A stretch of DNA of 64,000 bases from Aeromicrobium ginsengisoli. Lineage in GTDB: Bacteria > Actinomycetota > Actinomycetes > Propionibacteriales > Nocardioidaceae. Under the pieces are notes generated by a model, which saw only the letters and a program-made list of their open reading frames with translations, was not told where the DNA came from and did no database searches. Numbering within the stretch: position 1 is the stretch's first letter; every line of letters begins with the position of its first letter. Positions 19,466 through 29,292 of this stretch are shown here, one piece after another. Made by a program: the position numbers and the translations under genes. The stretch is from the NCBI RefSeq assembly GCF_004134905.2, contig NZ_SDPQ02000002.1:124001-188000 (forward strand). The letters are read 5' to 3'.

Positions 19466-20206
19466 ATGCTGGCCGCCGATCGCTTCGAGACGTACGGGCC
19501 GTCACACCTGACGGTGCTCGCGATCTTCGCGGTCGGCGCCGTGCTGGTCGTGCTGGCCGGTCGGCGCCTGGATGGGACGGCGGAGCGGACGGTGCGGCGT
19601 ACGTTCGCGGTCGCGATCCTCGCGGTCACGGTGCCGCTGCAGATCCTGCAGTTCACGCCCGACGAGTGGAACCTGCAGACCTCGCTGCCGTTCCAGCTCT
19701 GCGACCTCGCCTGGATGTTCGCCGTGCATGCGCTCTGGACCCGCAACCGGCTCAGCGCGACGATCACCTACCTGTGGGGCATCACGCTCACGACCCAGGG
19801 CATGCTGACGCCCGACCTCGCGTCGGAGTTCCCCGAGGCGCGGTTCCTGATGTTCTGGGGCATGCACCTGCTGATCGTCTGGTCGTCGCTGTTCCTCGTG
19901 CCCGGCCTGCGGATCCTGCCCACCTGGCACACGTACCGGCAGACCGTCGCGATCACGCTGGCCTGGGCCGTCAGCGCGTACGTCTTCAACGTCGTCGCGG
20001 ACACCAACTACGGCTACCTCAACCGGCTGCCCAAGAACTCTTCGCTGCTGGACTACCTCGGGCCGTGGCCGATGTTCGTCGTGCTCGAGATCGCGATCGT
20101 CGCGGTCGTGTGGGCGCTCCTGACCTGGCCGTGGACCCGCACGGAGTCCGCATCGTCAGGCGACCCAATCGGCGGGGTCGGACATCGCGGGACCGATCTT
20201 CCCTAG
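19466..20206 (+). CDS. TIGR02206/YwaF-family integral membrane protein
   Basis: A 246-residue protein with about seven predicted helices. The [16 protein letters not shown] segment near residues 71-86 and the later conserved HLLIVWSS and YGYLN stretches match the TIGR02206 (YwaF) family, whose function is unknown. The stop codon TAG at 20204-20206 is also the first half of the -10 box of the second nuo operon, so the two units are tightly packed. Confidence 0.75.
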   Translation: MLAADRFETYGPSHLTVLAIFAVGAVLVVLAGRRLDGTAERTVRRTFAVAILAVTVPLQILQFTPDEWNLQTSLPFQLCDLAWMFAVHALWTRNRLSATITYLWGITLTTQGMLTPDLASEFPEARFLMFWGMHLLIVWSSLFLVPGLRILPTWHTYRQTVAITLAWAVSAYVFNVVADTNYGYLNRLPKNSSLLDYLGPWPMFVVLEIAIVAVVWALLTWPWTRTESASSGDPIGGVGHRGTDLP

Positions 20207-20209
20207 AGT
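20204..20209 (+). promoter_or_regulatory. Leaderless -10 box (TAGAGT) of the second nuo operon
   Basis: TAGAGT ends 6 nt before the nuoA2 ATG, and its TAG is the stop codon of the preceding gene. Unlike the first nuo operon, no Rex-type palindrome is seen here, so the two operons are probably regulated differently. Confidence 0.5.
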
Positions 20210-20215
20210 GTTCCC

Positions 20216-20581
20216 ATGGACGCCTACCTCGACGACTACACGGCGGTCGGCGTCATCATCCTCGCCGGCATCGTGCTCGCCGCAGGGATGCTCGGGGTCA
20301 ACCGCCTGATGCGTCCGCGGGTCGCCGCCCGCGAGAAGCAGCTGACGTACGAGTCGGGCGTCGACCCGGTCGGCGCAGGCTGGGCGCAGTCGACGGTTCG
20401 CTACTACGTCTACGCGTTCCTCTACGTGATCTTCGCGGTCGACGCGGTCTTCCTGTTCCCCTGGGCGGTGGTGCTCGAGGACATCGGCCGGGCCGCCGCG
20501 GTCGAGATGGGCATCTTCATCGGGATCCTCGTCGTGGGGCTCGCGTACGCCTGGCGCAAGGGAGTGCTGTCGTGGACCTAG
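20216..20581 (+). CDS. nuoA2: NADH-quinone oxidoreductase subunit A, second copy
   Basis: A 121-residue NuoA paralogue with three predicted helices and the YESGVDPVG motif near residues 44-52. [12 protein letters not shown] marks helix 2. It opens the second complex I-like operon and has a probable leaderless promoter. It overlaps nuoB2 by 10 nt. Confidence 0.93.
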   Translation: MDAYLDDYTAVGVIILAGIVLAAGMLGVNRLMRPRVAAREKQLTYESGVDPVGAGWAQSTVRYYVYAFLYVIFAVDAVFLFPWAVVLEDIGRAAAVEMGIFIGILVVGLAYAWRKGVLSWT

Positions 20582-21171
20582 ACCGTCCCGGCCAGGTCGA
20601 CCTGCCGATGCCGACGCTTGCTCCGCCGACGCTCGGAGCCGGATCGGCGTACGCGCCCAAGCCCGCGCGCTACCTGCTCAACTGGGGTCGCAAGTACTCC
20701 CTCTGGGTCTTCAACTTCGGCCTCGCGTGCTGCGCGATCGAGTTCATCGCGACGTCGATGTCGCGCCACGACTTCATCCGGCTCGGCGTCATCCCGTTCG
20801 CGCCCGGCCCGCGTCAGGCCGACCTGATGGTCGTGTCGGGCACCGTGACCGACAAGATGGCGCCGGCGATCAAGCGGCTCTACGACCAGATGCCCGAGCC
20901 CAAGTACGTCATCAGCTTCGGCTCGTGCGCCAACTCCGGCGGGCCCTACTGGGACTCCTACTGCGTCACCAAGGGCGTCGACCAGATCATTCCCGTCGAC
21001 GTGTACGTCCCCGGCTGCCCGCCGCGTCCCGAGGCGCTGCTCAACGGCATCGTCACGCTGCAGGATAAGATTGCCGGCGAGAACCTCGCGGACCGCTACC
21101 AGCGCCCGGCCACCTCGCTGCTGTCCCCTCGCATGGCCCTTCGACAGGCTCAGGAACCGGGGGATTCGTGA
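20572..21171 (+). CDS. nuoB2: NADH-quinone oxidoreductase subunit B, second copy
   Basis: A 199-residue NuoB paralogue that keeps the N2 cluster ligands: the tandem cysteines in [10 protein letters not shown], the cysteine in GSCANSGG and the cysteine in GCPPRPE. I choose the GTG at 20572, preceded by GGGAG. A much longer open frame upstream is not a gene because it runs through ywaF and nuoA2. The C-terminal residues RQAQEPGDS are encoded by a variant of the short TTCGACAGGCTCA repeat. Confidence 0.92.
   Translation: MDLDRPGQVDLPMPTLAPPTLGAGSAYAPKPARYLLNWGRKYSLWVFNFGLACCAIEFIATSMSRHDFIRLGVIPFAPGPRQADLMVVSGTVTDKMAPAIKRLYDQMPEPKYVISFGSCANSGGPYWDSYCVTKGVDQIIPVDVYVPGCPPRPEALLNGIVTLQDKIAGENLADRYQRPATSLLSPRMALRQAQEPGDS
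21136..21160 (+). repeat. Short interspersed repeat (CCCTTCGACAGGCTCAGG) at the end of nuoB2
   Basis: GCCCTTCGACAGGCTCAGGAA shares the TTCGACAGGCTCA core with the nuoE and nuoG copies. It forms the last codons of nuoB2 just before the nuoB2/nuoC2 overlap. Confidence 0.65.
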
Positions 21172-21731
21172 CGCTGGAGGACAATGGCTTCGGCCCGCCG
21201 CACCGCGTCGTCGAGGCAGCCGAGTGGCACGACGCCGTCGCGCAGCTCAAGCGCGACGGTTACACCTACTTCGACTGGCTCTCGGCCGTCGACGAGCACC
21301 CCGAGGGCTTCCGGCTCGTGCTGCACGTGGCGCGGGTCCCTTCGACGAGCTCAGGGGGCGGGGGCCTGGACCACCTGCTCATGGTGACGTACCTCGACCG
21401 CGATGCCGCTGCGGTGGCGTCGATCGCCGATGTCTACGCAGGCGCTTCGTGGCACGAGCGCGAGACGCACGAGATGTTCGGCATCGACTTCGGCCTCGAG
21501 TTGGAGCCGCTGCTCCTCCCGGACGGCTTCGAGGGGCATCCGCTCCGCAAGGAGTTCGTGCTGGCGTCGCGCGTCGCCAAGCCGTGGCCCGGAGCCAAGG
21601 AGCCGGGGGAGAGCGATGCCGAGTCGACGCACTCACCCGGCCGCCGCCGGATCAAGCCGCCAGGCGTGCCCGATCCCGAGGACTGGGGTCCGGGCAAGAC
21701 CTCAAGGACCGAAGGGGACGCCGATGCCTGA
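21168..21731 (+). CDS. nuoC2: NADH-quinone oxidoreductase subunit C, second copy
   Basis: A 187-residue NuoC paralogue with the signature [12 protein letters not shown] near residues 98-109, followed by [17 protein letters not shown] variant short repeat at 21336-21360 encodes the low-complexity loop [10 protein letters not shown] within it. It overlaps nuoB2 by 4 nt and nuoH2 by 8 nt, so the absence of nuoD, E, F and G here leaves no scar. Confidence 0.88.
   Translation: MTLEDNGFGPPHRVVEAAEWHDAVAQLKRDGYTYFDWLSAVDEHPEGFRLVLHVARVPSTSSGGGGLDHLLMVTYLDRDAAAVASIADVYAGASWHERETHEMFGIDFGLELEPLLLPDGFEGHPLRKEFVLASRVAKPWPGAKEPGESDAESTHSPGRRRIKPPGVPDPEDWGPGKTSRTEGDADA
21336..21360 (+). repeat. Short interspersed repeat variant in nuoC2
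   Basis: GTCCCTTCGACGAGCTCAGG, followed by a G-rich run, resembles the TTCGACAGGCTCAGG family and forms a weak CCCT/AGGG hairpin. It is in frame and encodes a Ser/Gly-rich loop. Confidence 0.55.
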
Positions 21732-22692
21732 CGTCGTCGACGTGGTCCTGCGCTGCGTCCTCGTGCTGGCCGTCTTCATGGTGCTGCCGCTGGTCATCGG
21801 CCAGATGGAGCACAAGGCCATGGCGCACATGCAGAGCCGGGTCGGCCCGATGGCGGCCGGCGGGTTCCACGGCTGGGCGCAGCTCCTCGCCGACGGCGTG
21901 AAGTTCGTCCAGAAGGAGAGCATCACCCCGGTCGCCGCCGATCGCCGGGTCTTCGAGCTCGCGCCGGCCGTTGCGCTCGCGCCCTACCTCGTGGCGCTCC
22001 TGGCGATCCCGCTCGGGCCGTTCTTCGGGCAGGGCAACCTGATCGGCCAGGACCTCGACCTCGGCCTGTTCTTCGTGCTCGCGGCGATGAGCGTCGGCGT
22101 GCTCGGCACGCTGATGGGCGGCCTCGGCAGCGGCAACAAGTACTCCTACATCGGCGGCATGCGGGTCGCGGCCCAGCTCATGTCGTACGAGCTGCCGATG
22201 GTCCTCGCCGCGGCCAGCGTCGCGATGGCCGCCGGCACGCTCTCGCTCGTCGGCATCGCCCAGCAGTGGGAGCCGTGGTGGCTCATCACCCAGCTGCCGG
22301 GGCTCATCGTGTTCTTCGTGGCGGGGCTCGCCGAGCTGCAGCGTCCGCCTTTCGACGCGCCGCTCGCTGACGCCGAGCTCGTCATGGGACCGCTGACCGA
22401 GTACGGCGGCATGCGCTTTGCGATGTTCCTGCTCGCCGAGTACGCCGGCATCCTCGTGCTCTCGGCGCTCACGACGGTGCTGTTCCTCGGCGGGTGGGCC
22501 GGGCCGTTCTCCGATCACATCGGCTGGCTGTGGACGTTGGTCAAGGTCATGGCGGTGGCGTTCCTGGTGATCTGGGCACGCGTCGCCTATCCCCGGCTCC
22601 GCGAGGACCAGGTCAACTCGCTGGCCTGGAAGGTCCTCGTGCCGGTCGCCCTCGCCCAGATCACGCTGACAACAGTGCTGGTGGTCGCATGA
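21724..22692 (+). CDS. nuoH2: NADH-quinone oxidoreductase subunit H, second copy
   Basis: A 322-residue NuoH paralogue with about eight helices. It keeps the [20 protein letters not shown] loop near residues 38-57 and an [19 protein letters not shown] loop. That second loop replaces the usual ETNR-PFDLPE sequence, so the quinone-side acidic residues are partly changed. I choose the ATG at 21724. The short junction repeat starts at its stop codon. Confidence 0.92.
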   Translation: MPDVVDVVLRCVLVLAVFMVLPLVIGQMEHKAMAHMQSRVGPMAAGGFHGWAQLLADGVKFVQKESITPVAADRRVFELAPAVALAPYLVALLAIPLGPFFGQGNLIGQDLDLGLFFVLAAMSVGVLGTLMGGLGSGNKYSYIGGMRVAAQLMSYELPMVLAAASVAMAAGTLSLVGIAQQWEPWWLITQLPGLIVFFVAGLAELQRPPFDAPLADAELVMGPLTEYGGMRFAMFLLAEYAGILVLSALTTVLFLGGWAGPFSDHIGWLWTLVKVMAVAFLVIWARVAYPRLREDQVNSLAWKVLVPVALAQITLTTVLVVA

Positions 22693-22729
22693 GCGAGCGC
22701 CAGCGAGCGAATCAGGCGGCGGCATGAGC
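22689..22729 (+). repeat. Junction repeat, shortened copy 2 (nuoH2/nuoI2)
   Basis: This 41-nt element begins at ATGAGC, which holds the nuoH2 stop, and ends at the ATGAGC that starts nuoI2. Its left 25 nt, TGAGCGAGCGCCAGCGAGCG followed by AATCA, match the copy at 9133-9221. The interior and the ribosome-binding-site end are missing. Confidence 0.65.
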
Positions 22730-23239
22730 ATGTTCGGAAAAGGCCTGCTGCAGGGCCTCAAGGTCACGTTCAAGAACCTCACCCGACGATCCGTCACGGC
22801 GCACTATCCCGACGTGCAGCCCGACCTGCCACCCCGCAGCCGGGGCGTCATCGCGCTGCAGGAGGAGAACTGCACGTCGTGCATGCTGTGCGCCCGCGAG
22901 TGCCCCTCGTGGTGCATCACGATCGACTCGCACAAGGAGACGATCCCCGCGACGACCGAGGGAGGTCGCGACCGCAGCCAGAACGTGCTCGACACGTTCG
23001 ACATCGACTACTCGCTCTGCATGTACTGCAGCATCTGCATCGAGGTCTGCCCGTTCGACGCCCTGCACTGGTCGCCGGAGTTCGCGTACGCGGAGGGTGA
23101 CATCGTCGACCTCACGCACGACATGAACCGGCTGCGCGAGTGGATGTGGACGGTGCCCGCGCCCCAGGCGCTCGACCCCGGGGCCGAGCCGTCCAAGGAG
23201 CTCGCCGCCTACGAGGCCGCCGCGGAGGAATCCGAGTGA
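22724..23239 (+). CDS. nuoI2: NADH-quinone oxidoreductase subunit I, second copy
   Basis: A 171-residue 2x[4Fe-4S] protein with both ligand sets intact: Cys50, Cys53, Cys56 and Cys60 ([12 protein letters not shown]), and Cys99, Cys102, Cys105 and Cys109 ([12 protein letters not shown]). Electrons could therefore still enter NuoB2 through it, although the operon encodes no NADH-oxidising NuoE/F/G. It overlaps nuoJ2 by 4 nt. Confidence 0.92.
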   Translation: MSMFGKGLLQGLKVTFKNLTRRSVTAHYPDVQPDLPPRSRGVIALQEENCTSCMLCARECPSWCITIDSHKETIPATTEGGRDRSQNVLDTFDIDYSLCMYCSICIEVCPFDALHWSPEFAYAEGDIVDLTHDMNRLREWMWTVPAPQALDPGAEPSKELAAYEAAAEESE

Positions 23240-23733
23240 GCGCCACCGAGATCGTCTTCCTGCTGTTCGCCGCCCTCGCCGTCGGGTCGGCGCTGCTGGC
23301 CATGACGACCAACCAGCTCGTCCACTCGGCCCTGTGGCTCGTCGTGACGCTCGGCGCCGTCGCCGGTTGCTTCGTGCTGATGACCGCCGAGTTCGTCGCG
23401 TGGGTGCAGGTGCTCGTCTACGTCGGGTCGGTCGTCGTGCTCGTGATCTTCGCCCTGATGCTGACGCGCCAGCAGTCGACGATCTCCGCCGAGGTCACCG
23501 GCAACCGGTGGACCGCCGCGGTGCTCGGACTCGTCGCCGCCGTCGGGCTGGGCGCCACGGTCATCAGCGGATTCCACGGTGAGCGCATCGAGGGGCACCG
23601 CATCGGCACCGCCCGCTCGCTCGGCGACGCCTTGTTCAACGACTGGGTGCTCCCGTTCGAGATCCTCAGCGGTGTCCTGCTCGCGGCGCTGGTCGGCGCG
23701 ATCGTCATCTCCCGGTCGGGAACCGAACGCTGA
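23236..23733 (+). CDS. nuoJ2: NADH-quinone oxidoreductase subunit J, second copy
   Basis: A 165-residue membrane protein with five predicted helices and the conserved [15 protein letters not shown] helix-3 region near residues 60-74. It lacks the long polar tail of the first NuoJ. I choose the GTG at 23236 (MSATEIVF), which overlaps the nuoI2 stop. Its own stop shares one base with the nuoK2 ATG (TGATG). Confidence 0.9.
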   Translation: MSATEIVFLLFAALAVGSALLAMTTNQLVHSALWLVVTLGAVAGCFVLMTAEFVAWVQVLVYVGSVVVLVIFALMLTRQQSTISAEVTGNRWTAAVLGLVAAVGLGATVISGFHGERIEGHRIGTARSLGDALFNDWVLPFEILSGVLLAALVGAIVISRSGTER

Positions 23734-24035
23734 TGCCCCTGCTCTATCCGCTGGTGCTGTCGGCCGCGCTGTTCGGCATCGGGCTCTACGGCGTCCTCGC
23801 CCGCCGCAATGCGGTCCTGATGCTGCTTGGCGTCGAGCTCATGCTCAACGCGGTCAACCTCAACCTCGTGGCGTTCGATGCGTGGTTCGCCGACACGATC
23901 CACACCGGTCAGGTCCTCACGCTGTTCACCATCACGCTCGCGGCCGCCGAGATCGGCCTCGGCTTGGCGATCGTCCTCGCGCTGTTCCGCGCCGTGCGCA
24001 CGGTCGACGTCGACGAAGTCGGTGCTGAGCGGTGA
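23733..24035 (+). CDS. nuoK2: NADH-quinone oxidoreductase subunit K, second copy
   Basis: A 100-residue membrane subunit with three helices. [16 protein letters not shown] carries the conserved glutamate, and [14 protein letters not shown] carries the second one. It overlaps the nuoL2 GTG start by 4 nt. Confidence 0.92.
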   Translation: MPLLYPLVLSAALFGIGLYGVLARRNAVLMLLGVELMLNAVNLNLVAFDAWFADTIHTGQVLTLFTITLAAAEIGLGLAIVLALFRAVRTVDVDEVGAER

Positions 24036-25717
24036 GGCGCAGCTGGCTCTACGTCGTCCTGACCGCCGCGCTCGCCGTGGCGGTCGCCGTGTGGGCGGTC
24101 CCGCACCTCGACGGTGACCCGACGACCAAGGTCTGGATCGAGGGCAACGACCTGCTCGCCGTCTCGCTCGCGACCCACGTCGACAGCCTCTCCGCGCAGG
24201 TGCTGCTGCTCGCCGTCGGCGTCGGCCTGCTGGTGCAGATCTACTCCACGGCCTACCTCGGTCATCACCCGCGCTATCGCTCGTACGCCCTCGTGATCGT
24301 GCTGTTCCTGCTCGGCATGATCGCGGTCGTCGTTGCCGACGACCTGTTCGTGCTCCTGATCGGCTGGGAGGTCATGGGGCTGTGCTCCTACCTGCTCATC
24401 GGGCACGAGTGGCAGACCCCGATCGCCCGGTCCGGCGCCGCCAAGGCGTTCCTCATGACCCGCATCGCCGACCTCGGGCTGCTCGTCGGGATCCTGGCGA
24501 TCGGTCAGACGTACGGCACCTATCGCATCAGCGAGGTGCTGGCGCAGGAGCCCAAGAACTCCACCGCGATCGGGCTGCTGCTGCTCGTCGCCGTGGTCGG
24601 CAAGTCGGCGCAGTTCCCGCTGCACACGTGGCTGCCCGACGCGATGCCCGGCCCGACGCCGATCACCGCCTTGATCCACGCCGCGACGATGGTCGCCGCC
24701 GGCGTCTACCTCGTCGCCCGGCTGCTGCCGATCCTCGAGCCGTCCGAGCTTGTCATGACGTTGCTGGCGGTGATCTCGGCGATCACGATGCTGCTCGGTG
24801 CGCTGTTCGCACTGGTGCAGACCGACCTCAAACGCGCGCTCGCGTGGTCGACGGTCAGCCAGCTCGCGTTCATGTTCGCGGCGCTCTCGGTCGGCGACAG
24901 CGACGCCGGCACCGACCACCTGCTGTCGCACGGTGCGTTCAAGGCACTGCTGTTCCTCGGCTGCGGCTGTGTCATGCACGCGGTCGGATCGAGTGCGCTG
25001 TCGGCGATGGGCGGGCTGCGTCTGCGCATGCCGGTGACGTTCTGGACCATGACGATCGGCTTCGCCGCCCTCGCCGGGGTCATCCCCACGGTCGGCTTCT
25101 TCACCAAGGACTCGGTGCTGCACGCGCTCGAGCACGGCCGTGACGAAGGACCGCTGCCCGGCGGCATCGCCGTCGCCGTCTTCTGCGTCGCGCTGGTGAC
25201 GTCGTTCCTCACCGCGGCGTACGCCACGAGGCTCTGGCTGTTGGCCTTCCTTGCGCCGGCTGCCGAGGGCCGGACGGAGCCTCATGAGGCGCCGCGCGCG
25301 ATGACCGGCCCACTCATCGTCCTCGCCGTCGCGACCTTCGCACTGTCGATCGGGCAGCCGTTCCACCTCGGCATCGGCCTGCTCTCGACGGCGGTCGCCG
25401 TGGCCGGCATCGGGGCGGTGCTCGCGCGTTGGCGTCGCGGCCGCTCACTCGACCTCGCGGCGCCATGGCTGGTCGCCGAGCTCGCTCTGGACCGCCCCTA
25501 CTCCCGCTGGATCCCCGCGGGCCTCCGTTCGTCGGCCCGCGCGGTCGTCGACGTCGATCGTGACGGCATCGATGCATACTCCTACGGCTCAGCCAGCACC
25601 GCGCAGGTCGCCTCGCGCGTGCTCGGCCTGGTCCAGTCCGGCAACGTCCAGCGCTACGCCACGGTCATCGCCGCGGGCGTCATCGTCGTCACGGCAGCGG
25701 CGGTGATCTGGACATGA
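24032..25717 (+). CDS. nuoL2: NADH-quinone oxidoreductase subunit L, second copy
   Basis: A 561-residue antiporter-like subunit, about 60 residues shorter than the first NuoL. Conserved elements remain: [17 protein letters not shown] near residues 111-127 and [35 protein letters not shown] around 189-223. The C-terminal region is Arg-rich with a reduced last helix. The GTG start overlaps nuoK2; the end overlaps nuoM2 by 4 nt. Confidence 0.92.
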   Translation: MRRSWLYVVLTAALAVAVAVWAVPHLDGDPTTKVWIEGNDLLAVSLATHVDSLSAQVLLLAVGVGLLVQIYSTAYLGHHPRYRSYALVIVLFLLGMIAVVVADDLFVLLIGWEVMGLCSYLLIGHEWQTPIARSGAAKAFLMTRIADLGLLVGILAIGQTYGTYRISEVLAQEPKNSTAIGLLLLVAVVGKSAQFPLHTWLPDAMPGPTPITALIHAATMVAAGVYLVARLLPILEPSELVMTLLAVISAITMLLGALFALVQTDLKRALAWSTVSQLAFMFAALSVGDSDAGTDHLLSHGAFKALLFLGCGCVMHAVGSSALSAMGGLRLRMPVTFWTMTIGFAALAGVIPTVGFFTKDSVLHALEHGRDEGPLPGGIAVAVFCVALVTSFLTAAYATRLWLLAFLAPAAEGRTEPHEAPRAMTGPLIVLAVATFALSIGQPFHLGIGLLSTAVAVAGIGAVLARWRRGRSLDLAAPWLVAELALDRPYSRWIPAGLRSSARAVVDVDRDGIDAYSYGSASTAQVASRVLGLVQSGNVQRYATVIAAGVIVVTAAAVIWT

Positions 25718-27231
25718 TCGCCGCTGCGCTCACGATCCCGTTCGTCGTCGGGCTCGCCCTGCTGTTCCTCCGCACGCTGGTGTCCGGTCGTACGGCGGCC
25801 TGGCTCGGCGCGGTCGCGATGGCGGCGTCGCTGGTGCTGTTCGCGCTCGTCTGGGAGGGCAAGGACGCGATCTCCGGCGAGGTCGACGTCGAGTGGATCG
25901 ACCTGCTCGGTGCGCGCCTGCACCTCGGCGCGACGGCGATCTCGTGGCCGTTCCTGCTGATGACGGCGTTCATCGGCGTGCTGTGCTGCGTCTGGCTGAT
26001 CGCCGACGACACCGCGCCGGCGCTCGTCGGGCTCGTGCTGATCATCAGCGCGTCGTCGCTCGGGGTGTTCGCGTCGCTCGACTTCCTGCTGTTCTTCGTC
26101 TTCTTCGAGCTCGCGCTGATCCCGATGTGGTTCGTCATCGCGTGGTGGGGGAGTTCCAGCGTTGAGCCTTCGGCCGAAGGCGATCGCGGAGGGGGTCTCA
26201 AGAACGTTCCAGGCCCGGACCCTCGGCTCGCTGCTCGTAGCGCGGCCACGCGGTTCTTGCTGTTCACGGTCACCGGCTCGGCGCTGCTGCTGGTCGGCAT
26301 CGTCCTGGTGGCCCGCGACAACGACTCGTTGCAGCTCACCGAGATCCGCGGCGGCCCACTCGCGGCTGCCGTGCTGATCGTCCTCGGCTTCGCCGTCAAG
26401 ACCCCGCTCGTGCCGCTGCACACCTGGCTGCCCGATGCCCACAGCAAGGCGCCGACCGTCGGCTCGGTGCTGCTCGCCGCGGTGTTCCTCAAGCTCGGCA
26501 CGTACGGGCTGATCATCGCCTCGTCGGTGCTCCCCGAAGGGTTCGCGGACGTCGCTCCGTACGTCGCGGGCGCCGGAGTCGTGGGCATCGTCTGGTCGGC
26601 GCTCGCCTGCTATGCGCAGGACGACCTCAAGCGGCTCATCGCCTACTCGAGCATCGGCCACATGGGCTTCGTCGCGCTGGCCATCTCGACCATGAGCCCG
26701 ATCGGCATCGCCGCCGCCGTCTTCGGTTCCGTCGCCCACGGCGTCATCACGGGGCTGCTGTTCTTCCTGTCCGGCTCGCTCAAGGACCGGTTCGGCACCG
26801 CCTCGATGCGGGCCATCGGCCGCGGGCTCTATGCGCGTACGCCCTGGCTCGCCGTGGCGTTCGTGTTCGCCGCCGTCGCCAGCCTCGGGCTGCCGGGCCT
26901 CGCTGGGTTCTGGGGCGAGCTGCTGTCGCTGCGTGCCGCGTACGAGGTCGGTGAGGTGCTCGACAAGCCGTTCGCCTGGACCGCCGTCGGGTTCGCGGTG
27001 CTCGGCGTCGCGCTCACCACGGCCTACTTCGTCAGGGCGATCCGCCTGCTGGCGCAGGGTGAGCCGGTCGCGCAGGACGCCGACCGCGACCTCACCGTGC
27101 GTGAGACTGTCGTCGCCGTCGCGCTCGTGGCCTCGATCGTCGTGCTCGGCCTCGCGCCCGGGCTGATCGTCGGTCTCTACGACTTCTCGGCCGTCACGTA
27201 CTCCGGCACCTACACCCCGGTGGCGCCATGA
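25714..27231 (+). CDS. nuoM2: NADH-quinone oxidoreductase subunit M, second copy
   Basis: A 505-residue antiporter-like subunit. FFELALIPMWFVIAWWG near residues 129-145 and [20 protein letters not shown] near 229-248 hold the functional Glu and Lys positions. Between them, at about residues 147-170, a polar Gly/Pro-rich insert is encoded by a stretch that includes a perfect 16-bp palindrome at 26166-26181. It overlaps nuoN2 by 4 nt. Confidence 0.92.
   Translation: MIAAALTIPFVVGLALLFLRTLVSGRTAAWLGAVAMAASLVLFALVWEGKDAISGEVDVEWIDLLGARLHLGATAISWPFLLMTAFIGVLCCVWLIADDTAPALVGLVLIISASSLGVFASLDFLLFFVFFELALIPMWFVIAWWGSSSVEPSAEGDRGGGLKNVPGPDPRLAARSAATRFLLFTVTGSALLLVGIVLVARDNDSLQLTEIRGGPLAAAVLIVLGFAVKTPLVPLHTWLPDAHSKAPTVGSVLLAAVFLKLGTYGLIIASSVLPEGFADVAPYVAGAGVVGIVWSALACYAQDDLKRLIAYSSIGHMGFVALAISTMSPIGIAAAVFGSVAHGVITGLLFFLSGSLKDRFGTASMRAIGRGLYARTPWLAVAFVFAAVASLGLPGLAGFWGELLSLRAAYEVGEVLDKPFAWTAVGFAVLGVALTTAYFVRAIRLLAQGEPVAQDADRDLTVRETVVAVALVASIVVLGLAPGLIVGLYDFSAVTYSGTYTPVAP
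26166..26181. repeat. Perfect 16-bp palindrome inside nuoM2
   Basis: GCCTTCGGCCGAAGGC is its own reverse complement. It lies in the segment of nuoM2 that encodes a polar insertion between two conserved helices, which suggests a small inserted element. Confidence 0.45.
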
Positions 27232-28634
27232 ACATCCCCGTGGAGTGGAGCGTCGCCGGTCCGGCCGTCATCGTCGCGATCGGCGCGCTCGTCGCCTTGC
27301 TGGTCGACGCGTTCTATCCCCGTCGCACGTGGCTCGGCTCGGGCCTGCCGTCCAGCGTCGCCCTGCTCTGGGGCGGGATCGAGCTGATCCGCTTGCGGGA
27401 CGACATCGTGCCGTCGACGTTCGCGCTCTCCCTGATCGTGCTGGCCGGCACGCTGATCGTCGTCGTGGCGTCCAACGTCATGAACTTCGAGAACGCGATG
27501 CCGCCGGGGGAGTACCACTTCCTCGTCCTCGCGGCCGCCAGCGGAGCGCTGATGATGGTCGCCGCGCGCGACCTGGTGACGTTGATCGTCGCGCTCGAGC
27601 TGCTGTCGTTGCCGTCGATCGCGCTCGTCGGGCTGCGCCAGGGCGACAGTCGCGCGATCCGCTCGGCGTGGACGTTCTTCCTCGCCTCGGTGGTGTCGAC
27701 CGCGATCACGCTGATGGGCGTCTCGCTGCTCTACGGCGTCGCCGGGACGCTCGACTACGACGGTCTCGCTGCGGGGCTGCGTGACACCGAGATGCCGGAC
27801 GGCGTCGTCGCGGTCGCGGTGGTGCTGACGATCGTCGGGCTGCTGTTCAAGCTCGGCGCGGTGCCGTTCCACGTGTGGATCCCCGACACCTATCTCGGTG
27901 CTCCCGTCATGGTCGCGGGCTTCCTGTCGTCGGTGTCCAAGGCCGCGTCGCTGGGCGCGGTGCTGACCTTGTTGTCGGCGGCGTTGCCGCACACGTACGA
28001 CACGTGGCAGCCGCTCATGGCGATCATCGCCGCGGCCACCATGACCGTGGGCAACCTCGGCGCGCTGCGGCAGACCAACGCCGTCGGGATGCTGGCGTGG
28101 TCGTCGGTCGCGCAGGCCGGGTTCCTGATCGCCCCCGCCGCGGCACTGCTGACCACCGACGGTCTGAGCGCGCCGGTGCAGTATCTCGCGGTCTATGCCC
28201 TCGCCAACCTCGTCGCGTTCGCGGCCCTCGCCGTCGTGCTCCGGCTGCGCGGCAGTCTGGACTACAGCGAGCTCAAGGGCCTCGCGCGCACGGACCCGCC
28301 GACCGGCGTGCCGCTCGTCATGGCGGCCCTGACCCTTGCCGGCTTCCCGCCTGCGGTCATCGGGCTCGTCACCAAGTACGTCGTCATCCGCCCTGTCATC
28401 GAGGGCGACCACGTCTGGCTCGCTGTCGTCATGGCGGTCAACGTGATGCTGGGGCTGGCCTACTACCTGCGGTTCGTCGCGGTGCTCGTCGACCGGCCGG
28501 CGATCGACGACCCCTACCGCAGCCCGTCCCCGCCGGTCTCGATCCGCATCTCCAAGGCCGCCGTGCTGATCGGCACCGCCGGCCTCGTGGCGCTGAGCGC
28601 CTGGCCCGACCTGCTGCTGTCGAACCTGCCCTGA
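27228..28634 (+). CDS. nuoN2: NADH-quinone oxidoreductase subunit N, second copy
   Basis: A 468-residue antiporter-like subunit, shorter than the first NuoN. VALELLSLPSIALVGLRQGD near residues 121-140 and GAVPFHVWIPDTYLGAPVMV near 210-229 are conserved. It closes the second complex I-like operon and converges on yajQ, with a long hairpin between them. Confidence 0.92.
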   Translation: MNIPVEWSVAGPAVIVAIGALVALLVDAFYPRRTWLGSGLPSSVALLWGGIELIRLRDDIVPSTFALSLIVLAGTLIVVVASNVMNFENAMPPGEYHFLVLAAASGALMMVAARDLVTLIVALELLSLPSIALVGLRQGDSRAIRSAWTFFLASVVSTAITLMGVSLLYGVAGTLDYDGLAAGLRDTEMPDGVVAVAVVLTIVGLLFKLGAVPFHVWIPDTYLGAPVMVAGFLSSVSKAASLGAVLTLLSAALPHTYDTWQPLMAIIAAATMTVGNLGALRQTNAVGMLAWSSVAQAGFLIAPAAALLTTDGLSAPVQYLAVYALANLVAFAALAVVLRLRGSLDYSELKGLARTDPPTGVPLVMAALTLAGFPPAVIGLVTKYVVIRPVIEGDHVWLAVVMAVNVMLGLAYYLRFVAVLVDRPAIDDPYRSPSPPVSIRISKAAVLIGTAGLVALSAWPDLLLSNLP

Positions 28635-28636
28635 TT

Positions 28637-28704
28637 CCCGCTGGGCCTGACGTTTCTGTCGCGAATCGCCGTGTCGACCCAGCAGAAACGTCAGTCTCAG
28701 CGGG
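28637..28704. terminator. Long hairpin between nuoN2 and yajQ
   Basis: CTGACGTTTCTG at 28647-28658 pairs perfectly with CAGAAACGTCAG at 28683-28694, and CCCGCTG/CAGCGGG at 28637-28643 and 28698-28704 extend the stem. The loop is 24 nt. It fills almost the whole gap between two convergent genes, so it may act as a bidirectional terminator. The long loop and near-perfect arms also fit a palindromic mobile repeat. Confidence 0.6.
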
Positions 28705-28708
28705 TCGC

Positions 28709-29200
28709 CTAGCGGTAGTTGACGAACTGCACCGCGAAGTCGAGGTCGGCGCCCTTGACCAGCGCGATGACCTCCTGCAGGTCGTCGCGCTTCTTGCTGC
28801 TGACCCGGAGCTCGTCGCCCTGGATCTGGACCTTGACGCCCTTGGGACCCTCGTCGCGGATCAGCTTGGAGACCTTCTTGGCCTGCTCCTGGCTGATGCC
28901 CTCGGTAATTGTCGACGAGATCCGTACTTCCTTGCCGGACTGGCGGGGCTCACCCTCCTCGAGGGTCTTGAGCGAGATGCCGCGCTTGATCAGCTTGTCC
29001 TTGAAGACGTCCAGGACCGCGAGGGCTCGCTCGTCGGCATTGGCCTTGACCTCGATGCCGAACTCGCCGCTCCAGTCGATCGACGCGCCGGTGTTCTTGA
29101 AGTCATAGCGCTGGTTGATCTCCTTGACCGTCTGGTTCAGCGCGTTGTCGACCTCCTGGCGGTCGATCTTGTTGACGATGTCGAAGGAAGAGTCGGCCAT
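28709..29200 (-). CDS. yajQ: YajQ-family nucleotide-binding protein
   Basis: A 163-residue protein matching the YajQ family over its whole length, from [20 protein letters not shown] to the terminal AVQFVNYR. Family members bind nucleotides, and some (Xanthomonas) bind cyclic di-GMP and act with transcription factors; the role here is not known. The ATG is preceded by AGGAG. A TAGGGT box on the minus strand at 29247-29242 could be its -10, next to the tRNA promoter on the other strand. Confidence 0.93.
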   Translation of the reverse strand: MADSSFDIVNKIDRQEVDNALNQTVKEINQRYDFKNTGASIDWSGEFGIEVKANADERALAVLDVFKDKLIKRGISLKTLEEGEPRQSGKEVRISSTITEGISQEQAKKVSKLIRDEGPKGVKVQIQGDELRVSSKKRDDLQEVIALVKGADLDFAVQFVNYR

Positions 29201-29233
29201 GAGTGCTCCTGGTCGTGCGCCGCGGGGATCTGA

Positions 29234-29262
29234 TTTCTCTCACCCTAATCGGCTGCGATAGT
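29234..29262 (+). promoter_or_regulatory. Possible promoter of tRNA-Tyr
   Basis: TTTCTC at 29234-29239 and GATAGT at 29257-29262 are 17 bp apart, about 30 nt ahead of the tRNA. The same stretch holds a TAGGGT box on the other strand for yajQ. This is weak evidence based only on spacing. Confidence 0.3.
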
Positions 29263-29292
29263 CTTGCTTGTCGTTGCCCCGGCAACACCCCC

